A DNA stretch of 64,000 nucleotides from the NCBI GenBank assembly GCA_000827265.1, contig KN834820.1, positions 1-64,000 on the forward strand, written 5' to 3'. This document shows positions 12,160 through 22,576 of this stretch, one piece after another; the stretch's first letter is position 1; each line of letters starts with the position of its first letter. The DNA comes from Collybiopsis luxurians FD-317 M1. Its lineage: Eukaryota; Basidiomycota; Agaricomycetes; Agaricales; Omphalotaceae. Both the position numbers and the translations under genes were made by a program. The notes under the pieces were generated by a model. The model was not told where the DNA came from and did no database searches. It worked only from the letters and a program-made list of their open reading frames with translations.

Positions 12160-12960
12160 CTAGTCCGGAGTAACCATAACTAGCGTGCCTAATTTCAACA
12201 CCATGCGTGAATGGCAAACAGGAACATAAGATAGATAGATAGATAAATAGATAGAGATGAACTTGCAGTCTTGAGATGTGATCAATCCTGTTACATATGC
12301 TGTGTCAATAAGCTACATCCTATACATTACATCATGGGAAAGTCAACTTTGTTTCACAACAGCTTCCACGAGATTTTCCTACCCCTGTATTTGGATCCGG
12401 GAGCAATGGTGGTCTGCTGAGATGTTTTCGTTGGGAGTACTGTCAAATGTTACCTTTCACTTAAGTGAAGAAGAATTGGAAAGTTATTGTTCTGCACTTG
12501 CGGAAAGTCAATATTTTACCCGGGGTGGAATTGTCCTCCCATTTCATAGAAAAGGCGAAATTTTGGAGTCCTGGAGGACATTGAAATCGGATCGTTCCTA
12601 TTGTTCTCCTTGTCATCGTAAATGAAATGTAAGAAATGGCAGTGCTTTCCTGAATCCGAATTGTTCAGTCCAAGCAAAACACTGATTGCCCTGCTACATG
12701 TACCCTGTGTATTGCGGCACTGATGTATCAGAGTCTTGATGTTTTCAAAAGAGCGAAGCTGAATTATTTCAGTCTCAATTCTCCCATGACCTTACTCGAT
12801 GCACTGTTGCTTGTTCTGTGCATGCAGGCTATCATGTATGTTCTTGATCAAAATAAACATTACAACACAACCCATATGATGGGACAGACTCAGTCTCAAC
12901 ACAATAATAACCCAAATATTCATTATCCAAGCACCCTCTTTCCTACTAGAATCCCCAAGC
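12160..12960 (+). repeat. 5' flank of duplicated block B
   Basis: Homology to block C begins at about 12,160 (matching about 28,550, near TCCGGAG and AATGGCAAACAGGAA) and continues to the DUF6534 start codon. A (GATA)n-type microsatellite sits at 12,229-12,255 in B only. No coding region is evident. The frame at 12,278-12,625 is not supported by copy C. Confidence 0.5.
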
Positions 12961-12965
12961 TCACA

Positions 12966-14693
12966 ATGGCCATCTCTCTTGGTTCAACTTACGGAGTTTG
13001 GCTAGTTTCACTCTGGTTAGAAACAATGTGTGCAAAAAATTCTGATTTTTAGCCCATACTTGACAACACTTTTAGGCTATATGGGATGGGGCTGCTGCAA
13101 ATTTGGCTATATTTTCATTGGTACCCCAAAGACCATTGGGGGATAAAGTTGGCAGTTAGTGCAGTTTCTATACAGAGTCATATATCTCATGATCTGTATT
13201 TAACAGGCTCTTTCCTTGATGTATGGACTAGTTTATCCATATGTTCAACAACCCGCCTTACATCATTAAACGACCTATGGTACAGATGCACAGAAAGTGT
13301 TCAAATTATATTATTCTTTGCTTCAACATATTGCCATCTGATCAATAATTTTGGTAATACTGCAGTGATGACTATCCTCGACAGGTAAACCCTTCCAATA
13401 CAGATTATTCCGGGTCGTTAATATATACCAATAGGTTTGATCCAGTTTGTGTTTCCTGCCCACTTATGAGATTTCAAATGTACCTTTCTTTGGTAGATTC
13501 AGCTTATTGTGGGAGTGAGTTCTCAATATTTGAGACAATTTTCAATTCCTGAAAATAGTTTGCAGTATATGTCCGCTTTTACTGTTCAAATGTAAGCTGC
13601 ACTCTGATATATTTTTTGGGAAGAAATTACAAATTGAATTCCCATAGGTACTTTGGATATTTCATCTACCCTTGTAAGTTGGAAGCAGTTTAGAGCTATC
13701 CTTCTTAACCGGACCAACAATTGTCTAGTAATCAGTAACAGGCCAACAATTGCGGCTGTTATTGTATGCACTTCTATTTTTCCTATTGACTCTATCCCAA
13801 ACTTTCCAACAGGTGACACTCATTATGGTTCAGATAGGAGCAGGAATTGGTGTGTATTCAAGATATAATTTTTCAAGTGACACTATGGTCTCATACAGCT
13901 CAAACAGGTCAAACAGTAAAAATGTAGGAAAATGTTCACATATCCAGTTTATTTGCTCAGATATAAGTAAATTAGAACAATCCTGGGTGACCTCTCAAAA
14001 GTTGCTTAAACTGAGATAGAATTCCCACTTCATAATTGATACTGCTCACCACACCGCTTCCATTCCTATTCCAGTCAACAATGGTCTTGCAGAGTGTCTC
14101 ATCCTTGCTGTGTGATGTTGTGATTACAACAGCCCTTTTCATTACATTCCATAGTAAAAAATCAACAATTCAATTGTAAGTAACAAGCCCTGAAGTGCCA
14201 TATAGCGCTTTACATGATATTGATGATTGGTATTTATAGCACCAAGACAATGGTGCACAGACTGACTATACATGCAATTAACCGAGGGGTGTTAACAGCA
14301 GTTGCAGCTACATTGAATTTTGTTCTTGTAGGTAGTTTCATTTTTTATAACAAAATAGAAGCTTAGTACCACTAATAGCCTCTGGCACTTCTCAGAGCAT
14401 ACTACTATTTCATTGGTCTCATGCTCAGTTGTAAATGTATGTGCTTTTCCCTCTGAGCTGTTTGTTATATCCAGGAATCCAATGAGTATAGTGAAAAAAA
14501 AGTGTACATGAATACCATGTTGGCAGCATATGTTGGCTGGATTGGTAGCCGAAACAGTAACTCAACTTTATTGAAGCTTAAACACCAGAACATATATTTC
14601 AAACTCATCCCAACAGAATGTCCACCCTTGGCACATCCATTCATCTTCAGACATCAGGTAATCACTGAGCAACAGATGGTTCCCCAGGTATAG
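12966..14693 (+). pseudogene. DUF6534-family membrane protein, copy B (probably decayed)
   Basis: Second copy of the triplicated membrane-protein gene. The start reads MAISLGSTYGVWLVSLWLET. Downstream pieces include YGMGLLQIWLYFHWYPKD, FFASTYCHLINNFGN, QIGAGIGVYS and MNTMLAAYVGWIGSRNSN. The order of motifs is the same as in copies A and C, but they fall in several frames with stop codons between. The C-terminal helices are the worst preserved. It is followed by a MITE, a tRNA-like SINE candidate and an MSH6 remnant. Copy C is likewise followed by MSH6, so this gene and MSH6 were duplicated together. Function is unknown; a non-functional copy is likely. Confidence 0.6.
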
Positions 14694-14974
14694 CAGTTGA
14701 AACTGTAACATTTATTCATTTTGATGAGCCTGGTCTGGTAAGCTGCAGCTGCCTTTCATAGTACTATGTAATACCAAAAATGAGATGAAACAGGCCAAAA
14801 ATCCAAAAAGTTCACTGGTGCCAACAATTGCTTAATGTGTCCTGGGGCAGTAGAGATCTTTAGACTGAACTACAGTAGAAACTGCTCTACATTGTTAATA
14901 CAGATGCCATGCAATATGATAGCTAGCAGTGCCCATAACCACTGAGCCAAGTAACAGTAAAGCAGATGTGAGTA

Positions 14975-15648
14975 GGGTGCCATGAATAATTCCCGGCCCT
15001 GTTAATAACATTGTTATTCATAATGATTCCCATTATTAACATCTATGTGCAAAAGATAATTAATAAGCAAAAAATTGATATTTAGCATGTTATTAACAAA
15101 AGTGACCGTGAATAAATGAATATCCCCAGCTGACATTGCAAATGGGTTGCAAAATCCTTCCCAAATTTGACTATCCTCCTGCATGTATGCAGTGTTCAGT
15201 GAGTCAATGGTTCTCCTTCATTTCCATCCTTGCTCCTTGTACTACTAACCCTTTCTTCTCTGCGGCCATCTCTGTTATCTTAGCATTCTGGTCAAATTCA
15301 AAATTCTGCAAAAAGACAGTTAAGACTTGGCATTTGTCTTGCTAAGCAGCACTTGCCAGGTCTTTCTTAATTTCTGCAAGCACTAGGAATGCTGTTTCTT
15401 GCACATGTGGAAATGTAATCCACTCTGTACTGAAATTTTTCAGTAGCTAATTTTCAAGTTTGCATGAATTGGCCATGCATCCTGCAGCTGTATCTTTGAG
15501 AATGGACTGTCTGCAAGACTGCATCATCTGAAATATTCACATATTTTAACATGGCGTTTGGGGCCTCTGAGTTATAAGATGTTGTTACCATGTTATTAAG
15601 AATGTTAATTAACACATGTTAGTATAAGATGAGTTGTTCACGGCACCC
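14975..15648. mobile_element. MITE with TA target duplication (mariner-like)
   Basis: Both ends carry the inverted repeat GGGTGCCRTGAAYAA, flanked by TA on each side (14,973-14,974 and 15,649-15,650). The equivalent place in DUF6534 copy A (about 4,380-4,395) has uninterrupted flanking sequence, which acts as an empty site. The 674-bp interior is AT-rich with several GTTATTAACAT-like palindromic words near the left end. No transposase is present, so it would depend on one elsewhere in the genome. The TA duplication suggests the Tc1/mariner group. Confidence 0.65.
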
Positions 15649-15778
15649 TAGAAGTGAGCCTGTATGCATTACATACCATTTTGACATACCAGAGTCCCCA
15701 GAGCCATCCCATCATATCCTCCTGAACCCTACCCTACCCTGTTGGATTGAGATTGAATCCACATCCATTGGACACCAA

Positions 15779-15856
15779 TGGTCAAGTAGCTCAGTTGGTT
15801 AGAGCACTGTCCCCGGAAAGTGGCAGGGGCCTGGGTTCAATTCCCAGCTTAGTCAA
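15779..15856 (+). repeat. tRNA-like sequence, candidate SINE head
   Basis: The sequence has an A box (TAGCTCAGTTGG) and a B box (GGTTCAATTCC) at tRNA spacing, a D stem GCTC/GAGC and a T stem CTGGG/CCCAG. The acceptor stem GGTCAAG/CTTAGTC has one mismatch. The anticodon stem CTGTC/GGCAG closes a 10-nt loop instead of 7, so no normal anticodon can be assigned. This fits a tRNA-derived SINE or a decayed tRNA gene better than a working tRNA. It lies in block B between DUF6534 and the MSH6 remnant, and block C has no equivalent. Confidence 0.5.
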
Positions 15857-17038
15857 TCTTTATTGTTAACATACCCTAACCTGACCTACCTAACCCTTAA
15901 CCACCACACTGCATATGTGCAAAAGCCCTTAACTGCAACACTAACCATTCCCAGACCTATACGGTTGTCAGCCTTGTGCATAGGCTAGTGTGGTGGCTGC
16001 TTTTTCTAAGTGGCTCCTCTTTACAAGGACTGGAAAGCTGGAGTACTAAGGCTGGTCCTTGACAGCAAACTGCTTCATCTTTAAGTCTAGAATGACCATG
16101 GGGTGTCATTGTCTGTGATTTGCGATTCATGGACTGTTTTTTTTTAGAACAATAGTCCTCTAGGCAGGTTATGAATACTGACAATCCCAATGGATGGGTT
16201 TAAATGGAGACAATGCATACATGTCTGTACACAAATCTGCTCCTTCCTCTGCTCAATTTAATTCTGGTTGTGACCCCTCCATAGTTTCAAAAACATCCCT
16301 CTGGGACTCTCACAGGTTGCAATTGCACTAATCCAGTCTGAGATGACCCTTGGGTCCCGAATCACAACTCCTTCCACTGATATGGAAAGCAATTATCAAT
16401 CTGTTTACAAGTATATGGAGTATGTACAATACATCAATTAGCAAGCAGGAGCAATCTTGGCATCCGTGTGTACCGTATGACCATATTGAAAGTACCAAAA
16501 GGAAAGCACCAAAAACAGAACAAACCATCTCTTACTATGACTACAGTGAGAATCACAACATACTAACAGAGGACACATATGCCCTTACCACCTTGCTCAT
16601 CATCTCCAAACCCCCCTCATCCTCTGGAAGTATAGAGCTTTGTTTTCAATCCTCAGCTGACTCAACAAGTATACCTCTTTCTATTCTGGAGAATAAGCAA
16701 AGTGGTACAATGTGACAGTCAGGGACCAAGAAAGAAGTTAAATAGAAGTAAATACAAGGGAGCATAATGAGCTGAAAGGCAGGAGGGCCTAAATAGGTCA
16801 TACCCATTACAGAAAGCTTTACCTTGGCCATTGCAAATGGTACCAAATATGCAAAATCTGCCTGAGCAATGAGAGAAAGCTTCCCAGACATTCGCTTCTT
16901 TTGCTTTTCCTTCAGCTTAGCTCAAAATTGTTGGGTAAAGTGCTCCAAGATAGAATCAGCATGCTCGGTGACTTCGAGAGGCACACCAGTGAGATTGGTA
17001 ATGTGTGGACTGAAGGAAGAGGTCACTACTCCCTCGAC

Positions 17039-17600
17039 ATTACAGTATTGCTGCGGTTCAGTGCACAAACCTACTGAACCCAGTGCAAACCTGAACTGGA
17101 CCCAATGTTCAGGTTCAGGTTCAGTAAAACCTTGAAGGTTTGTGAACCTGGAGGTTCAAGGTTTGGGTGATGGTGAACTTGAACTGAACCTGCAATGGTT
17201 TGGAGGCCAAGGTCTGGATCTAAAAGAGGCAGATTGATTTTTCCATCTCTTCTAACATCAGTAACTCATGATTAAGGAAGAAAAACTGCCTCAATTGATT
17301 TTCTAAGTCAATGGATTTAAACCTTGTTATGTGATATGCTATTACATCATACTTGTTCCTAGTAATTGAGATAAAAGCTGATTTTTAGGACCATTTAACA
17401 ATCTGCCAGGTCCATTTTGAGTGAATAAATATATATGGGTAGCAAAAATTCAAGCTATGGAGCTTGAAAAGTACTTGTCTATTCAATCCAAAATTTTGAA
17501 GGTTCGGAGGTTTGAACCCAGTTCTGAACCTGGACTGAACCTCAGGTTCAGGTTTGTCAAAAATGGCAGTTTTGTGCACCAAGCTGAACTGCAGCAACAC
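17039..17600. mobile_element. hAT-like MITE with GGTTCA subterminal repeats
   Basis: A 562-bp insertion in the MSH6 remnant. Block C has the uninterrupted site at about 33,113-33,125. It is flanked by CCCTCGAC and CGCTCGAC, an 8-bp target duplication with one mismatch, which is typical of hAT. The imperfect terminal repeats share TTGCTGCRGTTCAG and TGCACAAA. About 15 copies of AGGTTCA or TGAACC words cluster near both ends, with an AT-rich middle. No transposase is encoded. Confidence 0.65.
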
Positions 17601-18316
17601 CGCTCGACAAGTTTGTATAAAGAGACAATCTAGGTAGTAGGTAAAGGCAGGAGGAACCGTTCAGAAATGATACATTAGAAATTGAAGCAGATCAGGAACC
17701 TACCGCACACTTCTCACCATCAACAATTGCAGACATGTACATGTTGCGAATGTCGGATACACAAATTTGCCCATCAAAGAACCGTAATGAGTGGAAAAGA
17801 ACAATAGCAGTAAAGTATGAGTTGCTAGCTCATGTAGGACAGCCTACCACCAGGACTCCAGCCAGTGCACATGGAAATAAAGTCGAGCATGCCACATACC
17901 CCAGGTATAGCCATTCTGTCATACATTGGAAAACATTATTGTACACTATAAGTCTGGGCTTACCACAAGCAAAAGTGATGCGCTCATATTGTGACTAGTG
18001 TCTGTTCAAGTAACTCGAACAGACATGTCCCTTTGGTAATAGCTACGGCCAGTCACTATAGCCTGCTTACATGCACTCCCATCTGAGTCAAAATTGCATC
18101 AACTAGAGACTATCTGAGTAGCTATTCAGATAGGAGGGACAGCCATATATTCAAGCCCACTTACTGTGCACTTTTTGCAGGGACAAGCATTCCAAGTTGT
18201 GCCATAATCTGGGATGAGCTGGGAGCTCACCACTCCAGTTGCAGTCACTCATGTGACCTAGAATGCAAGGCTTCAGTGAGACAATTCAGTAACTGGCAGT
18301 TATCCAGAACTTGAGG

Positions 18317-18590
18317 CCCTGCCGTTGGTAGTGGGCCAGCGCTGCTGTGTGGCGGCTACTCGTGCCCGCAGTGGTGCCTACCTGGTGACTCAAACGCCGC
18401 CGCCATCCGGCTTAGTTTAGACTCTAAAAACGGTAGTTTAACTGTGATGTAATCATGACAAAAACTGCTATATTGTCATGTCATCAGTATTATGCTATTA
18501 ATATAAAATTGCCTGTTAACGATCAGGCACAGATTTCACCACCACAAAAACTCGGCATTCCATTACGTTCCATGCACTTGTAATTAGCAA
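18317..18590. repeat. Dispersed ~250 bp repeat, copy 1
   Basis: This is present in the block B MSH6 remnant and absent at the matching place in block C. It is closely related to 27,155-27,375. Shared words include AGTGGGCCA, CTACTCGTGCCC or GTACTCGTGCCC, AAAATTGCCTG, GATCAGGCACA, AACTCGGCATTC and CCATGCACTTGTAA. GCCTG and CAGGC can form a small hairpin. There is no coding potential. A short interspersed element is likely, but I could not define its ends or a target duplication. Confidence 0.5.
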
Positions 18591-18785
18591 GGTACTATAG
18601 ATTTCCCTCTACCAGCAGGATGTAATCAGCTAGAATAAAGATTTCAATGAAAGAAGATGCCATTCAAAACTCATGCCATATTAGGCCCTATACCAGAAAG
18701 AGTCAGTGACCACATACAAACCCACACACCCATATATGAGTTGCAAGGAGAACACCCACCAGTCAACAGTGTGATCCTTCCCACC

Positions 18786-20366
18786 ACCCAATGCCACTGT
18801 TATTGTTCACAATCTTTGGTGCTGACAAACCAACATTTGTAAACAATTCTTTGATAACTACTGGTGACCATCCTAAGATCAAGCAATGTTACGGGCTGTT
18901 AGGCTAGCTCTGCTAGCACTAACATGCGGGAACTGTCTGCAACATTGTCAACAAATGGCTCTATTGGGGGGTTATATGGTTAGGGTTAAGGGTTAGGTGC
19001 TCGCGCGAAGCGCAAAAGTTGGGCCTAGTCAAAACCGCGTCTTGGAAAATCTGGCACCGAGTCGGCCCAATGGCTCTTTCATACAATTTCGGTGCATTTT
19101 AATTTCTTTTTTTTTTTTTTTGAATCTGAAATTTTTTGTGTCTTTTTGGAGTGAGCAACTTAGTAACTTGAACTTTTTCGTTCTTTTTTTTTTTCCTTTC
19201 AGCACGGCGCTTATCGCACAACAACCAAACCACAACTTGTCCAAATTTCAACTTGTCGCTACTGACGTCATCTTGAAACTTCTTGACTTTCTACTTCAAT
19301 CTTTGACAAAGCATTGTCCCATGGACCCCAGAATTAGCTACTGCAAATTTAGCCATCAAGAGTCTCAGGGAGCTTGTAACATGGTAGATGAGGTATGTTC
19401 TTGGTTTCTTTCAAGCAAGATGCTATTTTTGATGGCTCTTCCTCGACTCCGATCTCCTCTGCGCCAGATAAAAATCAAGTTTGGGCTTGACAACTTCAGG
19501 TACGCCAGTAGTAGCTACTCCAGCTCAACTTCCCTACTGACTCCAGTGCCCCCAGCCCAGTCGCAACCACAGTCTTTCCAGCGGCATCTAATTTCTCCAT
19601 CCTCTGTCACATCCGCAGTTGATCCAGATCTGGCTGCAGCAGTGTCTATGCTCCTGCCGCTCCAGCTCACGTCACTGGTATCATCTCGACCTTTGTCAGC
19701 CATTCCCAATTACACCAGCACCCACCAACGGCGACCGTCTCTGGCTCAAAGCGACTGACAACATCTGTCTAAACTGCCTGCAGTCAAGGACCAGTAGTAC
19801 TTTCTAGTCAAGCAAATATGGTACGTTATGACCTATTTCTTCTTATTACAGTTTCGCTCATGGATTTTTTGTTAGAATTTCATTTGTACTCGACTGTTTC
19901 AAAACCAACGGCAAGTTTCAAGCCGCCAAAAATCAATTAGGAGGTGAGTGGCCTTGGCTGCATTTTATTCTATTCTCACCTGTACATTCAGATATCTGCT
20001 TGCAGCTGCAAGACCAAGCCGAGAACAAATTTGGATAGCAGTGGGAATGGGTGGATGGTCAGAGTGTGGTGGGCCCAATTTGCCCAGGGATACCCGGATG
20101 TACCCAGATGATTTATGAAAAATATGTACTTTAATGAGTAACCCAGATAATCCCAGATTTTTGGTGCAAAAGTTGGGAATCTATGAGCGATTTTGGCGGA
20201 GGATCTGGGTACCCTAAATTTCCCAGATTCTCCCAGATTTTCCCAGAGCTGCTTTTGACTGGGCTCTAACCAGTTAGGGTTAGGGTTTAGGGTAGTTACA
20301 TCTAATCTTATCCATTTCAGGCTGGGTGTGACCAAAGGATTGTGCACAATATCTGTTGCAGGGGCT
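18786..20366. mobile_element. 1.58 kb non-autonomous TIR transposon (9-bp TSD)
   Basis: Flanked by identical 9-bp repeats CTTCCCACC (18,777-18,785 and 20,367-20,375). Block C has a single related site, CTCCCCACC, at about 34,137-34,145. Terminal inverted repeats of about 36 bp share ATTGTKCACAATC and TTTGGT. The 9-bp duplication points to the Mutator-like group. The interior holds T-rich DNA, two short TTAGGG-like tracts (about 18,976-18,998 and 20,274-20,295) and a cluster of CCCAGAT words at 20,080-20,260. A 253-codon frame (18,997-19,758) is Ser/Pro-rich with no transposase motifs, so it may be captured or random DNA. Confidence 0.6.
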
Positions 20367-20939
20367 CTTCCCACCTCCCCTCCAAGCTTAACACCATTCG
20401 GTATAAATTTATCCACGCTCCCACTGGCACACAATGTCGGATGCCTCAAATTCTTGAAATTAAACCACGCACTTTTTCGTCCGGACCCAGACCCATTGTT
20501 GTCGTTGTTCTTGTCTTCAACAAACTCTGGCCGACGCGCAGGCTCGCCAATCGCCGCAGAAAATTTGGCCAAACTGAACAGGCAGTCGAGTTCAGCAATG
20601 ACGCGGATGGAGCGAAGCTAGATGGAACGGTCCTCGTCGAATTCGTCGTAGATGCGGAATTTGAAGTTTTTGATGGCAGCGTTGTGCTTCTCCCGAGCTT
20701 CTTTGAAGGCTCGGATAAATTTTTGAAGAGATGGGATGAGCCACCGGGACTTGGCCTGTGGCGAGAGAGGGAGAGGGAAACAGTGGAGGAAGGAAGATTA
20801 ACAATAACATAGACCATGTAACAGAACAGGGCTGCCTTCATTCCCCCGTTCTTCGTCCAATCCTTTGGAATATTTTTTCGACCCACCGAGGTATCAATCA
20901 TATAGATTTCCTAGAAAGAAACAACGGAAGCTCTCCAGC

Positions 20940-21690
20940 ACTGCCTTCAGATCAGCGACCGAGTTTCACCATGGAGAAAAAAAGGCACTCACTGGACAAT
21001 GGCAGTTGTATTTCAATACACAACGGTAACATATCCGGGAGTGATGTGTCCTCTCCGTTGAAGGCGAAGTGTCAGTGCAGACAAACCCCTACCGGACAAC
21101 GCTCACCTCCGGTTTCTGACCTCCGCAATGCCGACACTTGGTCAAAGCAGCTTTGGTGATATTCAGCCTATTACACCACCTCACACCCTCTGTCAAAGGC
21201 CGATCCTACGCTCCGCTTTTTGGTCTTCCCCACAAAAATTTTTTTGCAGCTATTCGAGATGATTCATCTGCGAAACCCGGTTCGTAGTGACAACCAGGTG
21301 ATAATACATGAACAAATTGTAAACAATCAGGGCGCATATGGGGCCACTGAGCCAAGGATAGGATCGTGAAGGCATTACAACGTCCACTGGAAATCGCACA
21401 GATACGTAAGTAGGGCATAGTGACCCCTCGCTATAGTATGGAAATACGTTGATAATGTGCACGTTTTCAACAAATAAGATACTCACAAAAACATATCATT
21501 CCACCTGACATTAGAATGACGGAAAATCCCACGAAGTAAGGCACAGCAGCACCTGTTACTCAGTTTCCTAGTCTTTCTAGCGCCTTGAAGCATCGAAAAA
21601 CTGTCCTGGAGCAGATTATAGTTTGAAAATAAGTTGTGTGGCAGACACTAATTTCTGACGCGTCGACTAATAGAAGCTCACCATTTCGAC
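20940..21690 (-). pseudogene. Truncated palmitoyltransferase copy
   Basis: Homologous to 10,017-10,720: exon 3 (THHC to DHHC region, about 20,995-21,055), exon 2 (about 21,110-21,395) and exon 1 (about 21,487-21,619) are all recognisable. The start codon is ATA instead of ATG (21,617-21,619), and exon 2 carries several substitutions. The copy ends just after exon 3, where MSH6 sequence begins at 20,938, so the catalytic fold is incomplete. It is a remnant, useful mainly as a reference for the full gene at 9,141-10,655. Confidence 0.75.
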
Positions 21691-21699
21691 GCTATGGCC

Positions 21700-22570
21700 G
21701 TCTCCACGGTCCCTCGCAAAGTTCAAGACAGACTTTCTCCAATGCGATGTAGAGTTAACACTCAACACAAAGGGGAAAAATTTCCACCCAATGGAGTGGC
21801 TGAGAATATGCTCAATTAAAGTGATGAGATAACTTGGCGGAATTGCATGGCAGTACTTGATGAAGTATGTAAACGAAAATTGAAATATAATAAATTAAAG
21901 TACGTGTAGAAAATAAGCAATCACATTGGCAGAAAAGATCCTCGGATTGTAGTGTTTCATCACTCCAATCAGTCCTGATTAAAAGCCAAACTTCAGATTT
22001 TCGATGAGAGAATATGTACTGGCTTAAATACGAAGGATATGATATTGCCGAATTACCCTGAAAAGTAACAGCTCGGTGATGCCAACTCAACTTTCAAAAT
22101 CTAAGTATAAGGCTGCTACTAGAAAAGAACCAGAGCACCGTTTTCACTATACCAACTGACTCCGAAACTCGTCAATGTGTCATATTGAATAATGCAAATC
22201 AGATGTCCCACCCTTGAAATCACGATTGTGCACCGCTGATGCTCGGAATCTTTAATTTGGAGCCGAAATTCAAAGTTATGATATTACAAACATAATTTAG
22301 GCCCCTGCGCGTATTGGAGTATTGTTCATCATTATCACACCCCAAGATAGCACTATATCGGAAAGACCCCAATAGCCCATCTTTCTTATAACAAAAGAGG
22401 CGGTCCCACGTCGGTCCCACGCTCATTGGAGCCTTGAAATCTGATTTTGATCTTGATCATCGCTTCCCACTTCCGAGATTAGTTCATATAGCGGTCTCAG
22501 TGTCTGCAAATTTACTTTTACCCACATTCTGTAATCCACTCTTCCCGGTTGCTTCAACCACTGTTACCCA
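21700..22570. other. Intergenic region upstream of the aldehyde dehydrogenase
   Basis: No supported gene. It separates the palmitoyltransferase remnant from the aldehyde dehydrogenase start at 22,577 and presumably contains that gene's promoter. A CTCATTGGAG and CCACGTCGGT segment lies at about 22,395-22,430. No clear TATA box was found. Confidence 0.35.
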
Positions 22571-22576
22571 CGCACG

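Larger units (their letters stand above)
16390..20935 (-). pseudogene. MSH6 3'-half remnant in block B, with several insertions
   Basis: This aligns collinearly with 32,670-34,680 of the MSH6 gene in block C. Recognisable pieces include SGKLSLIAQADFAYLV (16,850-16,890), the P-loop micro-exon at about 18,670, and the exon encoding [20 protein letters not shown] (about 20,500-20,570). The insertions relative to C lie at about 16,633-16,812, 17,039-17,600, 18,317-18,590 and 18,786-20,366. The DNA has lost almost all CpG dinucleotides present in copy C. The 5' end stops at about 20,938, where it abuts a palmitoyltransferase fragment in the same orientation. It lacks the MutS connector, the lever and most of the N-terminal exons, so it cannot be functional. 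Confidence 0.75.

Noticed and set aside
12229..12255. GATA-type microsatellite as a regulatory cluster
   Set aside because: A simple repeat present only in block B with no gene start nearby.
15779..15856. Functional tRNA gene
   Set aside because: The anticodon loop has 10 nt and no assignable anticodon.
18976..20295. TTAGGG-like tracts as telomere or former chromosome end
   Set aside because: Only two to four imperfect units each, both inside one transposon with clear ends.
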